Source: DATLGB01 sp037724045
GTDB lineage: Bacteria; Actinomycetota; Thermoleophilia; Solirubrobacterales; Solirubrobacteraceae
Direction: 5' to 3'
Assembly (NCBI GenBank): GCA_037724045.1
Contig: JBBJOW010000031.1
Location: 1 to 42,089, forward strand
Length of the DNA stretch: 42,089 bases
The translations under genes were made by a program, and so were the position numbers. The notes beneath the pieces were generated by a model that was not told where the DNA came from, searched no databases, and saw nothing but the letters and a program-made list of their open reading frames with translations. Below are positions 24,974-32,223 of this stretch, piece after piece (the stretch's first letter is position 1; each line of letters begins with the position of its first letter).

Positions 24974-25190
24974 GGACCCGGCGGTCCTGTCGTGATCCGG
25001 CGGCCTTGACGACCGTCCGGAGGGCGGAGGCGGTGCGTCCGCCGCGCCCGATGACGTGGCCATAGTCATTCTCGCCCACGGAAAGCTCCAGGATCATCGA
25101 GCCGTCATCGTCGTCGAAGGACTCGATCTTCACCTCATCAGGCTTGTCGACGAGCGCCTTGGCGAGGTACTCGAGCAGGTCGCGCGGCAT
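24954..25190 (-). CDS. khpA: KH-domain RNA-binding protein KhpA
   Basis: A 78-residue single KH domain (YlqC/KhpA family) that binds RNA, with a role in cell division and RNA regulation in relatives. The signature GxxG loop is GRGG in HVIGRGGRTASAL. A long acidic loop (ESFDDDDGSM) precedes it. The ATG is well placed (MPRDLLEYLAKAL). It lies in the standard rpsP-khpA-rimM order, but is separated from rpsP by a 172-bp palindrome. Confidence 0.93.
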   Translation of the reverse strand: MPRDLLEYLAKALVDKPDEVKIESFDDDDGSMILELSVGENDYGHVIGRGGRTASALRTVVKAAGSRQDRRVLVDIVD

Positions 25191-25199
25191 TGCGGCGGG

Positions 25200-25371
25200 C
25201 TAGATGGGTTGTTCCACGAGGCCCGTGGTCGCGGGCGCGGTCATGACCAAGCCGGGCGTGGTCGGCCGGCGAAGCCCGTACCGGTGGTACGGGCAAGTCC
25301 GGACGAGCGCGATCCGGCGAAACGTCAGGACCGTGATCCGAGGCCGCGGAGTCGTGGAACAACCCATCTAG
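25200..25371. repeat. 172-bp palindromic element between rpsP and khpA
   Basis: Perfect 20-bp inverted repeats form the base (25200-25219 and 25352-25371). A perfect 9-bp stem GCCCGTACC/GGTACGGGC with a GGT loop forms the apex (25274-25294), nearly centred. In between, the arms retain partial complementarity, best at CGCGGTCATGAC versus CACGGTCCTGAC (10 of 12). The element contains the rpsP stop codon and shows no ORF of its own. It could be a mobile palindromic (MITE/REP-like) element or a structured RNA between two genes of one operon. Confidence 0.8.
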
Positions 25372-25610
25372 TTGATGCCCTGGATGCGCAGAAGCTTCTT
25401 CACGGCGTCCGACGGCTGCGCGCCGTGGCGCAGCCAGTAGCGGACGCGATCCTCTTCGAGCGCGATCGTCGAGGGTTCCGTCTGGGCGTTGTAGCGCCCG
25501 ATCATCTCGATGAAGCGGCCATCGCGCGGCGCACGGGAATCGGCGACGACGACGCGCCACACCGGATCCTTCTTCCCGCCCACGCGGGTCAATCTCATTG
25601 CGACAGCCAT
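25368..25610 (-). CDS. rpsP: 30S ribosomal protein S16
   Basis: Small-subunit assembly protein. The 80-residue sequence shows the S16 pattern: MRLTRVGGKKDPVWRVVVAD, SRAPRDGRFIEMIGRYN and ALEEDRVRYWLRHGAQPSD. The ATG at 25610 gives the expected MAV-type start. It is 13 bases after the ffh stop. No purine-rich ribosome-binding site precedes the ATG on this strand (the sequence there is CCTTCCTCTCCTT), so initiation may depend on coupling to ffh. The TAG stop falls inside a long palindrome. Confidence 0.95.
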   Translation of the reverse strand: MAVAMRLTRVGGKKDPVWRVVVADSRAPRDGRFIEMIGRYNAQTEPSTIALEEDRVRYWLRHGAQPSDAVKKLLRIQGIN

Positions 25611-25623
25611 AAGGAGAGGAAGG

Positions 25624-26955
25624 CTAGCGCCCGCGCATCATGGCGCCGAGGTCGGGCATCTTGCCCTGCTGCAGGCCCCGCATCATCTTGCGCATCTCGC
25701 CGAACTGCTTGATCAGCTGCGAGACCTGCTGCACCGATGTGCCCGAGCCCGTGGCGATGCGCTTGCGCCGGCGCCCGTTGACGATGTCGGGCCGCCGCCG
25801 CTCCTCGCGCGTCATGGACAGGATGATCGCCTCGATGCGGTCGAACTCCTTCTCGTCGACCTTCATCTTCGACAGCTGGTGGCCCGCGAGCCCCGGCAGC
25901 ATCCCGAGGATCGACGTCAGCGGGCCCATCCGGCGGATCTTCTTGAGCTGGTCGAGGAAGTCGTCGAGGTCGAACTGGTTCTTGCGCAGCTTGTCTTCGA
26001 GGCGCTTGGCCTCGTCCTCGTCGACCTGCTGCTCGGCCTTCTCGATGAAGGACAGGACGTCGCCCATCCCGAGGATCCGCTGGGCCATGCGGTCGGGATG
26101 GAAGGCCTCGAAGTCCCCGAGCTTCTCGCCGGTCGAGGCGAACATGATCGGCTTGCCGGTGACCTGCTTGACCGACAGCGCGGCACCACCGCGCGCGTCG
26201 CCGTCGAGCTTGGACATGATCACGCCGTCGAACTGCGCGACCTCGGCGAACTGCTCGGCGACGTTGACCGCGTCCTGGCCGGTCATCGCGTCCACGACGA
26301 GCAGCACCGTGTGCGGCTTGACCGCCTTCTTGATGTTGCGCAGCTCCTCCATCAGCGCTGTGTCGACGTGCAGGCGGCCGCTGGTGTCGACGATGAGCAC
26401 GTCCTTGCCGTCGCGCACGGCCTGGTCGCGCGCCCAGCGGGCGATCTCGACCGGGTCCGCATCCGTGCCGCGCTCGTACACGGTCGCGCCTGCCTGGGCG
26501 CCGACCTTGACCAGCTGCTCGACCGCGGCGGGGCGGTAGACATCGCAGGCCGCGACGGCGACCGAGGACCCGTTCTGCTCGCGCAGGTACTTGGCCAGCT
26601 TGGCGGTTGCCGTCGTCTTGCCCGAGCCCTGCAGACCGGCCATGAGGATGACCGTCGGGGGGCGCGGCGAGAAGGTGATGCCGGCCGCCTGGCCGCCCAT
26701 CAGCGCCGTCAGCTCCTCGTCGACGATCTTGACGACCTGCTGGCCCGGGTTGAGCTGTTTGGTCACCTCGACGCCGGATGCGCGCTCCTTGACGGTCGCC
26801 GTGAACTGCTTGACGACCTTGAAGTTGACGTCGGCCTCGAGCAGCGCGAGCCGGATCTCGCGCATGGCCTTGGCGATGTCCTCCTCGGTCAGCGCGCCCT
26901 TCTGGCGGACGCCGGACAGCGCCCCCTGGAGCTTCTCTGAGAGCGAGTCGAACAC
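25624..26955 (-). CDS. ffh: Signal recognition particle protein Ffh
   Basis: SRP54 homologue that binds signal sequences and 4.5S RNA and delivers ribosomes to FtsY. The 443-residue protein has the N domain (to ~90), the GTPase G domain with P-loop GLQGSGKTTATAKLA, DVYRPAA, DTSGRLH, SKLDGDARGG, and the methionine-rich M domain (FGEMRKMMRGLQQGKMPDL at the end). The GTG start is separated by only 43 bases from the divergent EAL gene, so both promoters are packed in that gap. Confidence 0.97.
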   Translation of the reverse strand: MFDSLSEKLQGALSGVRQKGALTEEDIAKAMREIRLALLEADVNFKVVKQFTATVKERASGVEVTKQLNPGQQVVKIVDEELTALMGGQAAGITFSPRPPTVILMAGLQGSGKTTATAKLAKYLREQNGSSVAVAACDVYRPAAVEQLVKVGAQAGATVYERGTDADPVEIARWARDQAVRDGKDVLIVDTSGRLHVDTALMEELRNIKKAVKPHTVLLVVDAMTGQDAVNVAEQFAEVAQFDGVIMSKLDGDARGGAALSVKQVTGKPIMFASTGEKLGDFEAFHPDRMAQRILGMGDVLSFIEKAEQQVDEDEAKRLEDKLRKNQFDLDDFLDQLKKIRRMGPLTSILGMLPGLAGHQLSKMKVDEKEFDRIEAIILSMTREERRRPDIVNGRRRKRIATGSGTSVQQVSQLIKQFGEMRKMMRGLQQGKMPDLGAMMRGR

Positions 26956-26998
26956 GCCGGCCTCATGCTAGGTGAGCCGCCCGCCGATGGCGTGCGGG

Positions 26999-28270
26999 AT
27001 GAGTGCGGTCCGTAGGGTTGAAGCGACGCAGGCGCGCGACGACATAGAAGCTGTCATCGAGCGCGACGAGCTGGCGCCGCTGTTCCAGCCCATCGTCGAC
27101 CTCCGCACCGGACTCGCGACGGGCTACGAGGCGCTGTCGAGATTCATGCGCGGGAGCCGCGACGTCGCCGGGTGGTTCGAGCAGGCGCACCGGTTCGGGA
27201 TGGGCGCCCGCCTGGAGGCGCATGCGCTGCGGTGCGCGCTCGCGGTCAGCCGCCGTCCCTACGGCGCGTTTCTGGCCGTCAACCTCTCCCCCTCGTCGCT
27301 GGTCTCCCCCGAGGTTGCGCGCGAGCTGCCCGACCGCCTCGACGGGATCGTGATCGAGCTGACCGGGCAGGGCGTGCCGGCCGACGAGGACCGCCTGCGC
27401 GGCATGCGTCAGGAGCTGCGCGCACGCGGCGCGCGCGTCGCGGTCGACCTCGCCGGCTCGGACTACGCGGGCCTGCGCGAGCTGATGATGGTCGCGCCCG
27501 ACGTGCTCAAGCTCGACCGCGCCCTCGTGCACCGCGTCCACCTGGACCCGGTCAAGACCGCGCTGGTCGGCGCCCTGGTCGGCTACGGGCGTGAACTCGA
27601 CATCACGGTCTGCGCCGAGGGCGTCGAGGACCTGGCCGACGTCGAGCGGCTCGCAGACCTCGACGTCGCCTACGCGCAGGGCTACGCGATCGGCCGCCCG
27701 GCCCGCGCCTGGGTCGGCATCGACACGGAGGCCGCGCACGTCTGCACCTCATCGGCGGCGATGACGGTGACGGGTGCGACCGAGCCCGCGCCACTCGGGC
27801 AGGACAGCCGACTGCAGTGGCTGAGCTGGCGGCTGTCGGAGGCCACCACGTACCCGGAGCTGCGCGCGGTACTGGAAGCGGTACAGGCCGAATTGGGCGC
27901 CGACGACACCACCGTCTCGATCGTCGACGGGGCCGAGCTCGTCACCGTCGGGCGAGCCGGGCCCGATCGCGAGGACGGGCGCTTCCGCATCTCCGACTTC
28001 CCCGACACGGAGCGGCTGCTGCGCGAGCAGGGCTCCGTGCAGGTGCACGTCACCGACCCCGAGGCCGACCCCGCCGCGGTTGAACTCCTGCACAAGCTCG
28101 GCTTCCGCTCCATGCTCATGCTGCCGATCTCCTGCGCGGGGACGTCTATCGGTCTCTTCGAGGCCTACAGCGCCGGCGGCCGGCCCTTCAGCCGCTATGA
28201 GATCGGCCGTGCGCGCATCATCGCCCTGCAGATCGGATCGACGCTCGAGCGCATCTCGCGCACCCGGTAG
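26999..28270 (+). CDS. EAL-GAF protein with degenerate phosphodiesterase motifs
   Basis: A 423-residue protein with an N-terminal EAL domain (residues ~20-250) and a C-terminal GAF domain (~270-420). EAL-family residues are partly kept: E44 (GYEALSRF), NLSPSSL, LKLDRAL, AEGVEDL and QGYAIGRP. But the ELTE motif reads ELTG, and the loop DDFGTGYSSL reads DLAGSDYAGL, losing one metal-binding aspartate. Catalysis is therefore doubtful; it may bind c-di-GMP as a receptor, with the GAF domain as sensor or partner site. GTG 26972 and ATG 26987 are alternative starts. It diverges from ffh and ends at a large palindrome. Confidence 0.82.
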   Translation: MSAVRRVEATQARDDIEAVIERDELAPLFQPIVDLRTGLATGYEALSRFMRGSRDVAGWFEQAHRFGMGARLEAHALRCALAVSRRPYGAFLAVNLSPSSLVSPEVARELPDRLDGIVIELTGQGVPADEDRLRGMRQELRARGARVAVDLAGSDYAGLRELMMVAPDVLKLDRALVHRVHLDPVKTALVGALVGYGRELDITVCAEGVEDLADVERLADLDVAYAQGYAIGRPARAWVGIDTEAAHVCTSSAAMTVTGATEPAPLGQDSRLQWLSWRLSEATTYPELRAVLEAVQAELGADDTTVSIVDGAELVTVGRAGPDREDGRFRISDFPDTERLLREQGSVQVHVTDPEADPAAVELLHKLGFRSMLMLPISCAGTSIGLFEAYSAGGRPFSRYEIGRARIIALQIGSTLERISRTR

Positions 28271-28274
28271 GCCG

Positions 28275-28445
28275 GCTAGTGGTGTGCCCGGCAAGGTTCG
28301 CCGGGTCGGCGGCGATGCCGGGTGGATGCTGCGGCGTGCACGCGTTTCAGCCGGTGTACCTCAGGTACATGGGCTGAACGTGGGTGCGGTGCAGCGCCGC
28401 CCGGCGCGGCGCAACCCGGTGAACGTTGGCGGGTGCGCCACTAGC
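28275..28445. repeat. About 170-bp imperfect palindrome between the EAL-GAF and SPFH genes
   Basis: Arms run from GCTAGTGG (28275-28282) to CCACTAGC (28438-28445) and match along most of their ~85-base length. In the 24 positions after the basal 8 bp, 18 pair; of the 6 others, four are G.U wobbles in plus-strand RNA and two are G-G. The apex pairs 28346-28361 with 28363-28378 and ends in GTACC-TCA-GGTAC, the same GTACC-N3-GGTAC design as the element at 25200. The SPFH stop codon lies in the right end. Between convergent genes it may serve as a bidirectional terminator. Confidence 0.78.
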
Positions 28446-29505
28446 TCGCGGCCGGCGGGGGAAGCGGCGGCGTGGCGCCGCCCAGCGTGGCCTGCGAGGC
28501 GCCCTCCGCCTCCGCGGCGGCCTGCTCGGCGGCCCGGGCGGCCTCCGCCGCGTCGGCAGCGGCAGCGGCCGCGGCTTCGTCGGTGACACTGTCCTTGCGC
28601 TTCGGCGGGCGCGCAGGCGGAAGGCCTTCGCCGCCGCCGAAGCGCGAGACGGCGCCGCCGAGGTTGCCGAGCGCCTGGCTGAACTCGGACGGGATGACGA
28701 AGATCTTGTTCGCGTCGCCGCGCGCGAGCTCGGGCAGCATCTGCAGGTACTGGTAGGACAGCAGCCGCTCGTCGGGCGCGCCGTCGTGGATGGCCTGGAA
28801 GACGGTCTCGATCGCCTTGGCCTCGCCCTCCGCGCGCAGGATGGCCGATGTCCTCGCGCCCTCGGCCTTCAGGACGGCGGACTGCTTCTCGCCCTCGGCG
28901 GTGAGGATCGAGGACTGCTTGATCCCCTCCGCCGTGAGGATCGTCGCGCGGCGGTCGCGCTCGGCGCGCATCTGCTTCTCCATCGCCTCCTGCACCGTCC
29001 GCGGCGGCTCGACGGACTTGAGCTCCACGCGATTGACGCGGATGCCCCAGCGACCCGTCGCCTCGTCGAGCACGGCGCGCAGCTGCGTGTTGATCTGGTC
29101 GCGGCTGGTCAGGACCTCCTCGAGGGTGAGGCCGCCGATGACGTTGCGCAGCGTGGTGACTGTGAGCTGCTCGATCGCCTGCAGGGGGTTGGCGACCTCG
29201 TACGTGGCGGCCTTGGCGTCGGTGACCGTGAAGTAGATGACCGTGTCGATCCCGACGACGAGGTTGTCCTCGGTGATGACGGGCTGGGGCGGGAAGGAGA
29301 CGACCTGCTCGCGGAGGTCGATCAGCGGGCGCATGCGATCGATGAACGGGACCAGCAGCGTGAGCCCGGGGTCCAGCGTGCGCTGGAAGCGGCCGAGGCG
29401 CTCGACCACAGCGGCCCTGGCCTGCGGGACGATCTTCACGCCGGCTGCGGCGACGAAGAGGACGAAGATGAACAGGATGATGAGGGCGATGACGCCACCG
29501 GTCAT
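28441..29505 (-). CDS. SPFH/Band 7 (stomatin-like) membrane protein
   Basis: A 354-residue membrane-scaffold protein of the SPFH family (QmcA/stomatin-like), forming oligomers at the membrane. One N-terminal transmembrane helix (~5-24) precedes the Band 7 domain (VVERLGRFQRTLDPGL, then VGIDTVIYFTVTDAKAA). A long coiled-coil follows, with repeated ILTAEG motifs (three variants of TAEGxKQS), ending in Ala/Pro/Gly-rich low complexity. AAGGAGT lies 9 bases before the ATG. The gene pairs with the upstream nfeD gene; that pairing is the hallmark of the SPFH-NfeD two-gene unit. Confidence 0.92.
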   Translation of the reverse strand: MTGGVIALIILFIFVLFVAAAGVKIVPQARAAVVERLGRFQRTLDPGLTLLVPFIDRMRPLIDLREQVVSFPPQPVITEDNLVVGIDTVIYFTVTDAKAATYEVANPLQAIEQLTVTTLRNVIGGLTLEEVLTSRDQINTQLRAVLDEATGRWGIRVNRVELKSVEPPRTVQEAMEKQMRAERDRRATILTAEGIKQSSILTAEGEKQSAVLKAEGARTSAILRAEGEAKAIETVFQAIHDGAPDERLLSYQYLQMLPELARGDANKIFVIPSEFSQALGNLGGAVSRFGGGEGLPPARPPKRKDSVTDEAAAAAAADAAEAARAAEQAAAEAEGASQATLGGATPPLPPPAAS

Positions 29506-29517
29506 GGCTGGGACTCC

Positions 29518-29943
29518 TTAGTCAGTGACAAGCGCGTGAGCGCCACGGATTTCGACGACGCTGACGCGGTCGCCCGGCTCGAAGGTCTGCCCGTCCATGT
29601 ACGAGCGCGCCGACCACTGCTCGCCCTCGAGCTTGACCAGGCCGGAGTCTTGGGTGATCGGCTCCAGCACGAGCACCTCGCGGCCGATCAGCGCGGCCGT
29701 GCCGGTGCGGATCTGCGGCGGGGTGCGCCTGTGGTTGCGGGCCAGCGGCCGCAGCGCGGCGAGCAGGACGATGGAGACGACGAGCGCGACCGCGAGCGCG
29801 ATCCCGAAGCTGGCGCCGATCCCGCTGACCAGCGCGGCCGCGAGCGCACCGCCGGCGAACGGCGCGAGGAAGAAGCTCGTCGTCAGCGCCTCGCCGACGC
29901 CGAGGATGACGGCCGCGATCAGCCACAGCACCCAGTCGTCCAT
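29518..29943 (-). CDS. NfeD-family membrane protein
   Basis: A short (141-residue) NfeD protein: two or three N-terminal transmembrane helices (WVLWLIAAVILGVGEA, ALAAALVSGIG..., ALAVALVVSIVLLAAL) and a C-terminal OB-fold NfeD domain (GTAALIGREVLVLE, LVKLEGEQWSARS, VSVVEIRGAHALV). It lacks the ClpP-like protease domain of long NfeD proteins. It is first in a two-gene operon with the SPFH gene; the TAA stop overlaps that gene's ribosome-binding region. Confidence 0.9.
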   Translation of the reverse strand: MDDWVLWLIAAVILGVGEALTTSFFLAPFAGGALAAALVSGIGASFGIALAVALVVSIVLLAALRPLARNHRRTPPQIRTGTAALIGREVLVLEPITQDSGLVKLEGEQWSARSYMDGQTFEPGDRVSVVEIRGAHALVTD

Positions 29944-29970
29944 GTACTCGCGACATTACCTTGATCGCCG

Positions 29971-30063
29971 GTGGATCTCGACCTCGCCCGTCACCTGCTG
30001 CGAGCGCGTGACCTCGCCCACTCACGGTACGCGGACCCGCTCGACGTCGCGGCAGCTAGGTGA
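29971..30063 (+). pseudogene. Remnant of an AraC-family regulator N-terminus
   Basis: A 30-codon frame (GTG start) reads VDLDLARHLLRARDLA, then HSRYADPLDVAAAR, and stops within the convergent ftsY 3' end. The pattern ARHLLRARDLAxxxYAxPLDV is what opens many actinobacterial AraC-type regulators, just before their first helix-turn-helix. Here nothing of that HTH follows, because ftsY's last codons begin at that point. It is most simply the leftover start of a deleted regulator. It could also be coincidence, since the match is short. Confidence 0.5.
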
Positions 30064-31051
30064 GCAGCGCCTGAGAGAAGGCGTCGGCGTCGAACGGGCG
30101 CAGGTCCTCCAGCGCCTCGCCGATCCCGATCAGCTTCACGGGAATCTGCAGCTCGTTGGCGATGGCGAGGGCGATGCCGCCCTTCGCCGTCCCGTCGAGC
30201 TTGGTGAGGACGATCCCGGTCACGTCGACCGCCTCGCCGAACAGCTTGGCCTGGCGCAGCCCATTCTGACCCGTCGTCGCGTCCACGGTCATCAGCGTCT
30301 CGTGCGGCGCGTCGGGCAGTTGCTTGGTGATCACGCGACGGATCTTGACCAGCTCGTCCATGAGGTTGTCCTGGGTGTGCAGGCGTCCGGCGGTGTCGAC
30401 AATGACCACGTCGGCGCCCATCTCGCGGCCGCGCGCAACCGTGTCGAAGGCGACCGCCGCCGGATCTGATCCTTCAGGACCCTTGACGAAGGCGCAGCCG
30501 GCGCGCTCGGACCAGCGTTCGAGCTGTTCGACGGCCGCCGCGCGGAACGTGTCCGCGGCCCCGATCACGACGGTCTGGCCCAGCTCGTGGCGCAGGTGCC
30601 AGGCGAGCTTGCCGATGGTGGTGGTCTTGCCGGTGCCGTTGACGCCGACGACGAGGATGACCGTCGGCTCGGGGCGGAGGTCGATGTGGTCGTCCCCGGT
30701 GCGGGCGAGCTCGGCGAGCAGCTCGGCGAGGCGGCCGGAGAGGGCCTCGCCCCCCACGAGGTCGCCGGCGTCGGCCTCCTGCTCGAGCTGCGCAACGACC
30801 TGCGCGGTGGTCTTGGCGCCGACGTCGGCGTAGATCAGCGCCTCTTCCAGCCGCTCCCAGGTCTCTTCGTCGAGGTCGCCCTGAAAGAGCGTGGCCTGGA
30901 CCTCGGCCTGCAGCGCCTCGCGCGTCTTGCGCATGTTGGAGCGCAGGCGGCGGAAGAAGCCCTGGGACTCCTCGCCGCGCTCGGCCTCCGGGGGCGCCGT
31001 CGTCGGCGCTCCCTCGTCGGTCACAAACAGGTCGTACCAGTCTCGGGCCAT
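30056..31051 (-). CDS. ftsY: Signal recognition particle receptor FtsY
   Basis: SRP receptor GTPase that docks Ffh-ribosome complexes at the membrane. The 331-residue protein has a short acidic/basic N-terminal part instead of a long A domain, the N domain (from ~45), and a G domain with P-loop GVNGTGKTTT, ADTFRAAAVEQL, DTAGRLHT and TKLDGTAKGG. C-terminal IGIGEALEDLRPFDADAF is standard. The ATG lies 15 bases from the divergent GNAT gene. In this genome ftsY is split from smc by two plus-strand genes. Confidence 0.96.
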   Translation of the reverse strand: MARDWYDLFVTDEGAPTTAPPEAERGEESQGFFRRLRSNMRKTREALQAEVQATLFQGDLDEETWERLEEALIYADVGAKTTAQVVAQLEQEADAGDLVGGEALSGRLAELLAELARTGDDHIDLRPEPTVILVVGVNGTGKTTTIGKLAWHLRHELGQTVVIGAADTFRAAAVEQLERWSERAGCAFVKGPEGSDPAAVAFDTVARGREMGADVVIVDTAGRLHTQDNLMDELVKIRRVITKQLPDAPHETLMTVDATTGQNGLRQAKLFGEAVDVTGIVLTKLDGTAKGGIALAIANELQIPVKLIGIGEALEDLRPFDADAFSQALLT

Positions 31052-31066
31052 CGGGTCGGTCAGGAT

Positions 31067-31522
31067 ATGCGTGTGGACGTCCGCCGCATTCCCGCCGACT
31101 CAGACGAGGCGCTTTGGCTCGTGGGACAAATGGTCGCCGGGCTGTGGGAGCTCTATCCCAAGCAGGACGACGACCTCCCGACCACCACCGTCGAGGACTT
31201 CTCGCCGCCCGGGGGTGGGTTCGTGGGGGTCTACGAGGACGGGCGCCCCATCGCCGGCGGCGGGATCAGACGGCTCGATGAGGGGGTCGGCGAGGTCAAG
31301 CGCATGTACGTCGTCGCCGAGCTGCGCGGGCGGGGCGTGGCCCGACTGCTGCTCGGTGCGCTCGAGGATCTCGCGCGGGACCTGGGATACACGCGGGTGC
31401 GCCTCGACACCGGCGCGGAGCAGCCGCACGCACGCGCGCTTTATGCGTCCGCGGGATACTTCGAGATCGATGACTACAACGGGAACCCTTACGCGTCCTA
31501 CTGGGGCGAAAAGCGACTCTGA
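31067..31522 (+). CDS. GNAT-family N-acetyltransferase
   Basis: A 151-residue single-domain GNAT acetyltransferase. The acetyl-CoA binding motif A is ELRGRGVARLLLGALEDLARDLG, preceded by the strand VKRMYVVAE. The end has the LYASAGYFEI motif seen in many GNATs. The substrate is not predictable; small-molecule or antibiotic-like substrates and protein N-termini are both possible. It starts 15 bases from ftsY on the opposite strand and is followed 19 bases later by the rhomboid gene, so the two are probably co-transcribed. Confidence 0.85.
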   Translation: MRVDVRRIPADSDEALWLVGQMVAGLWELYPKQDDDLPTTTVEDFSPPGGGFVGVYEDGRPIAGGGIRRLDEGVGEVKRMYVVAELRGRGVARLLLGALEDLARDLGYTRVRLDTGAEQPHARALYASAGYFEIDDYNGNPYASYWGEKRL

Positions 31523-31541
31523 TCCGCGCGTCGCCGGGCTC

Positions 31542-32096
31542 ATGCTCGTCGGCGCGATGGTGGTCATCATGTGGTTCGTCGAGATCCTCGACGCGCTGGG
31601 CGCCGACTCCCTCGACAGCTACGGCATCCGGCCGCGCGCAGTCGACGGGCTCGACGGCATTCTGTTCTCGCCGTTCCTGCACGGCAGCTGGGGGCACCTG
31701 ATCGGCAACACGGTCCCGTTCGTCATCCTGGGCGGACTGATCGCCCTGGGCGGACTGGTCCGGGTGGCGGCGGTCACGGCGACCGTCGCGGTCGTCGGCG
31801 GTGCGGGCGTGTGGCTGTTCGCCGGCGCCAACTCGATCCACATCGGCGCCAGCGGGCTCGTCTTCGGCTTTGCGGGCTATCTCGTGGCTCGGGGCGCGTT
31901 CACCCGCTCGCTGCTGCACCTGGCGGTCGGGATTGCGGTCGCGGCCGTCTGGGGCACGACGCTGGTGAGCGGCCTGGTCCCGCAGGACGGCATCTCCTGG
32001 CAGGGCCACCTGTTCGGCGGGATCGGCGGCGTGGTGGCGGCGCGGCTGCTGGCGCCCACGCGCGCCGAGAAGCCGAGCACGACTGTGCCGGCGTAA
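31542..32096 (+). CDS. Rhomboid-family intramembrane serine protease
   Basis: A 184-residue polytopic membrane protein of the rhomboid family, which cuts transmembrane substrates. The N-terminal HGSWGHLIGNTVPF holds the conserved histidines and asparagine, GASGLVFGFAGY carries the catalytic serine (GxSG), and WQGHLFGGIGG carries the catalytic histidine. About five or six hydrophobic segments are visible. It ends 1 base before a tandem repeat and converges on smc. Activity is likely from the intact dyad; the substrate is unknown. Confidence 0.85.
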   Translation: MLVGAMVVIMWFVEILDALGADSLDSYGIRPRAVDGLDGILFSPFLHGSWGHLIGNTVPFVILGGLIALGGLVRVAAVTATVAVVGGAGVWLFAGANSIHIGASGLVFGFAGYLVARGAFTRSLLHLAVGIAVAAVWGTTLVSGLVPQDGISWQGHLFGGIGGVVAARLLAPTRAEKPSTTVPA

Positions 32097-32097
32097 C

Positions 32098-32223
32098 TGC
32101 TCGGGGGCCCGCCCAAACGGGCCACCTGGTCGTGTGTCGTGTCCCGTTTGGCCACCCCTATGCTCGGGGGCCCGCCCAAACGGGCCACCTGGTCGTGTGT
32201 CGTGTCCCGTTTGGCCATCCCTA
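32098..32223. repeat. Two tandem 63-bp hairpin-forming repeats
   Basis: Units at 32098-32160 and 32161-32223 are identical except for one base (C at 32155, T at 32218). Each contains a 9-bp stem, CCAAACGGG/CCCGTTTGG, around a loop of about 20 bases. They fill the space between the convergent rhomboid and smc genes, and the second copy ends exactly with the smc stop codon. They could act as paired terminators or be a REP-like mobile repeat; the near-identity implies recent duplication. Confidence 0.85.
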
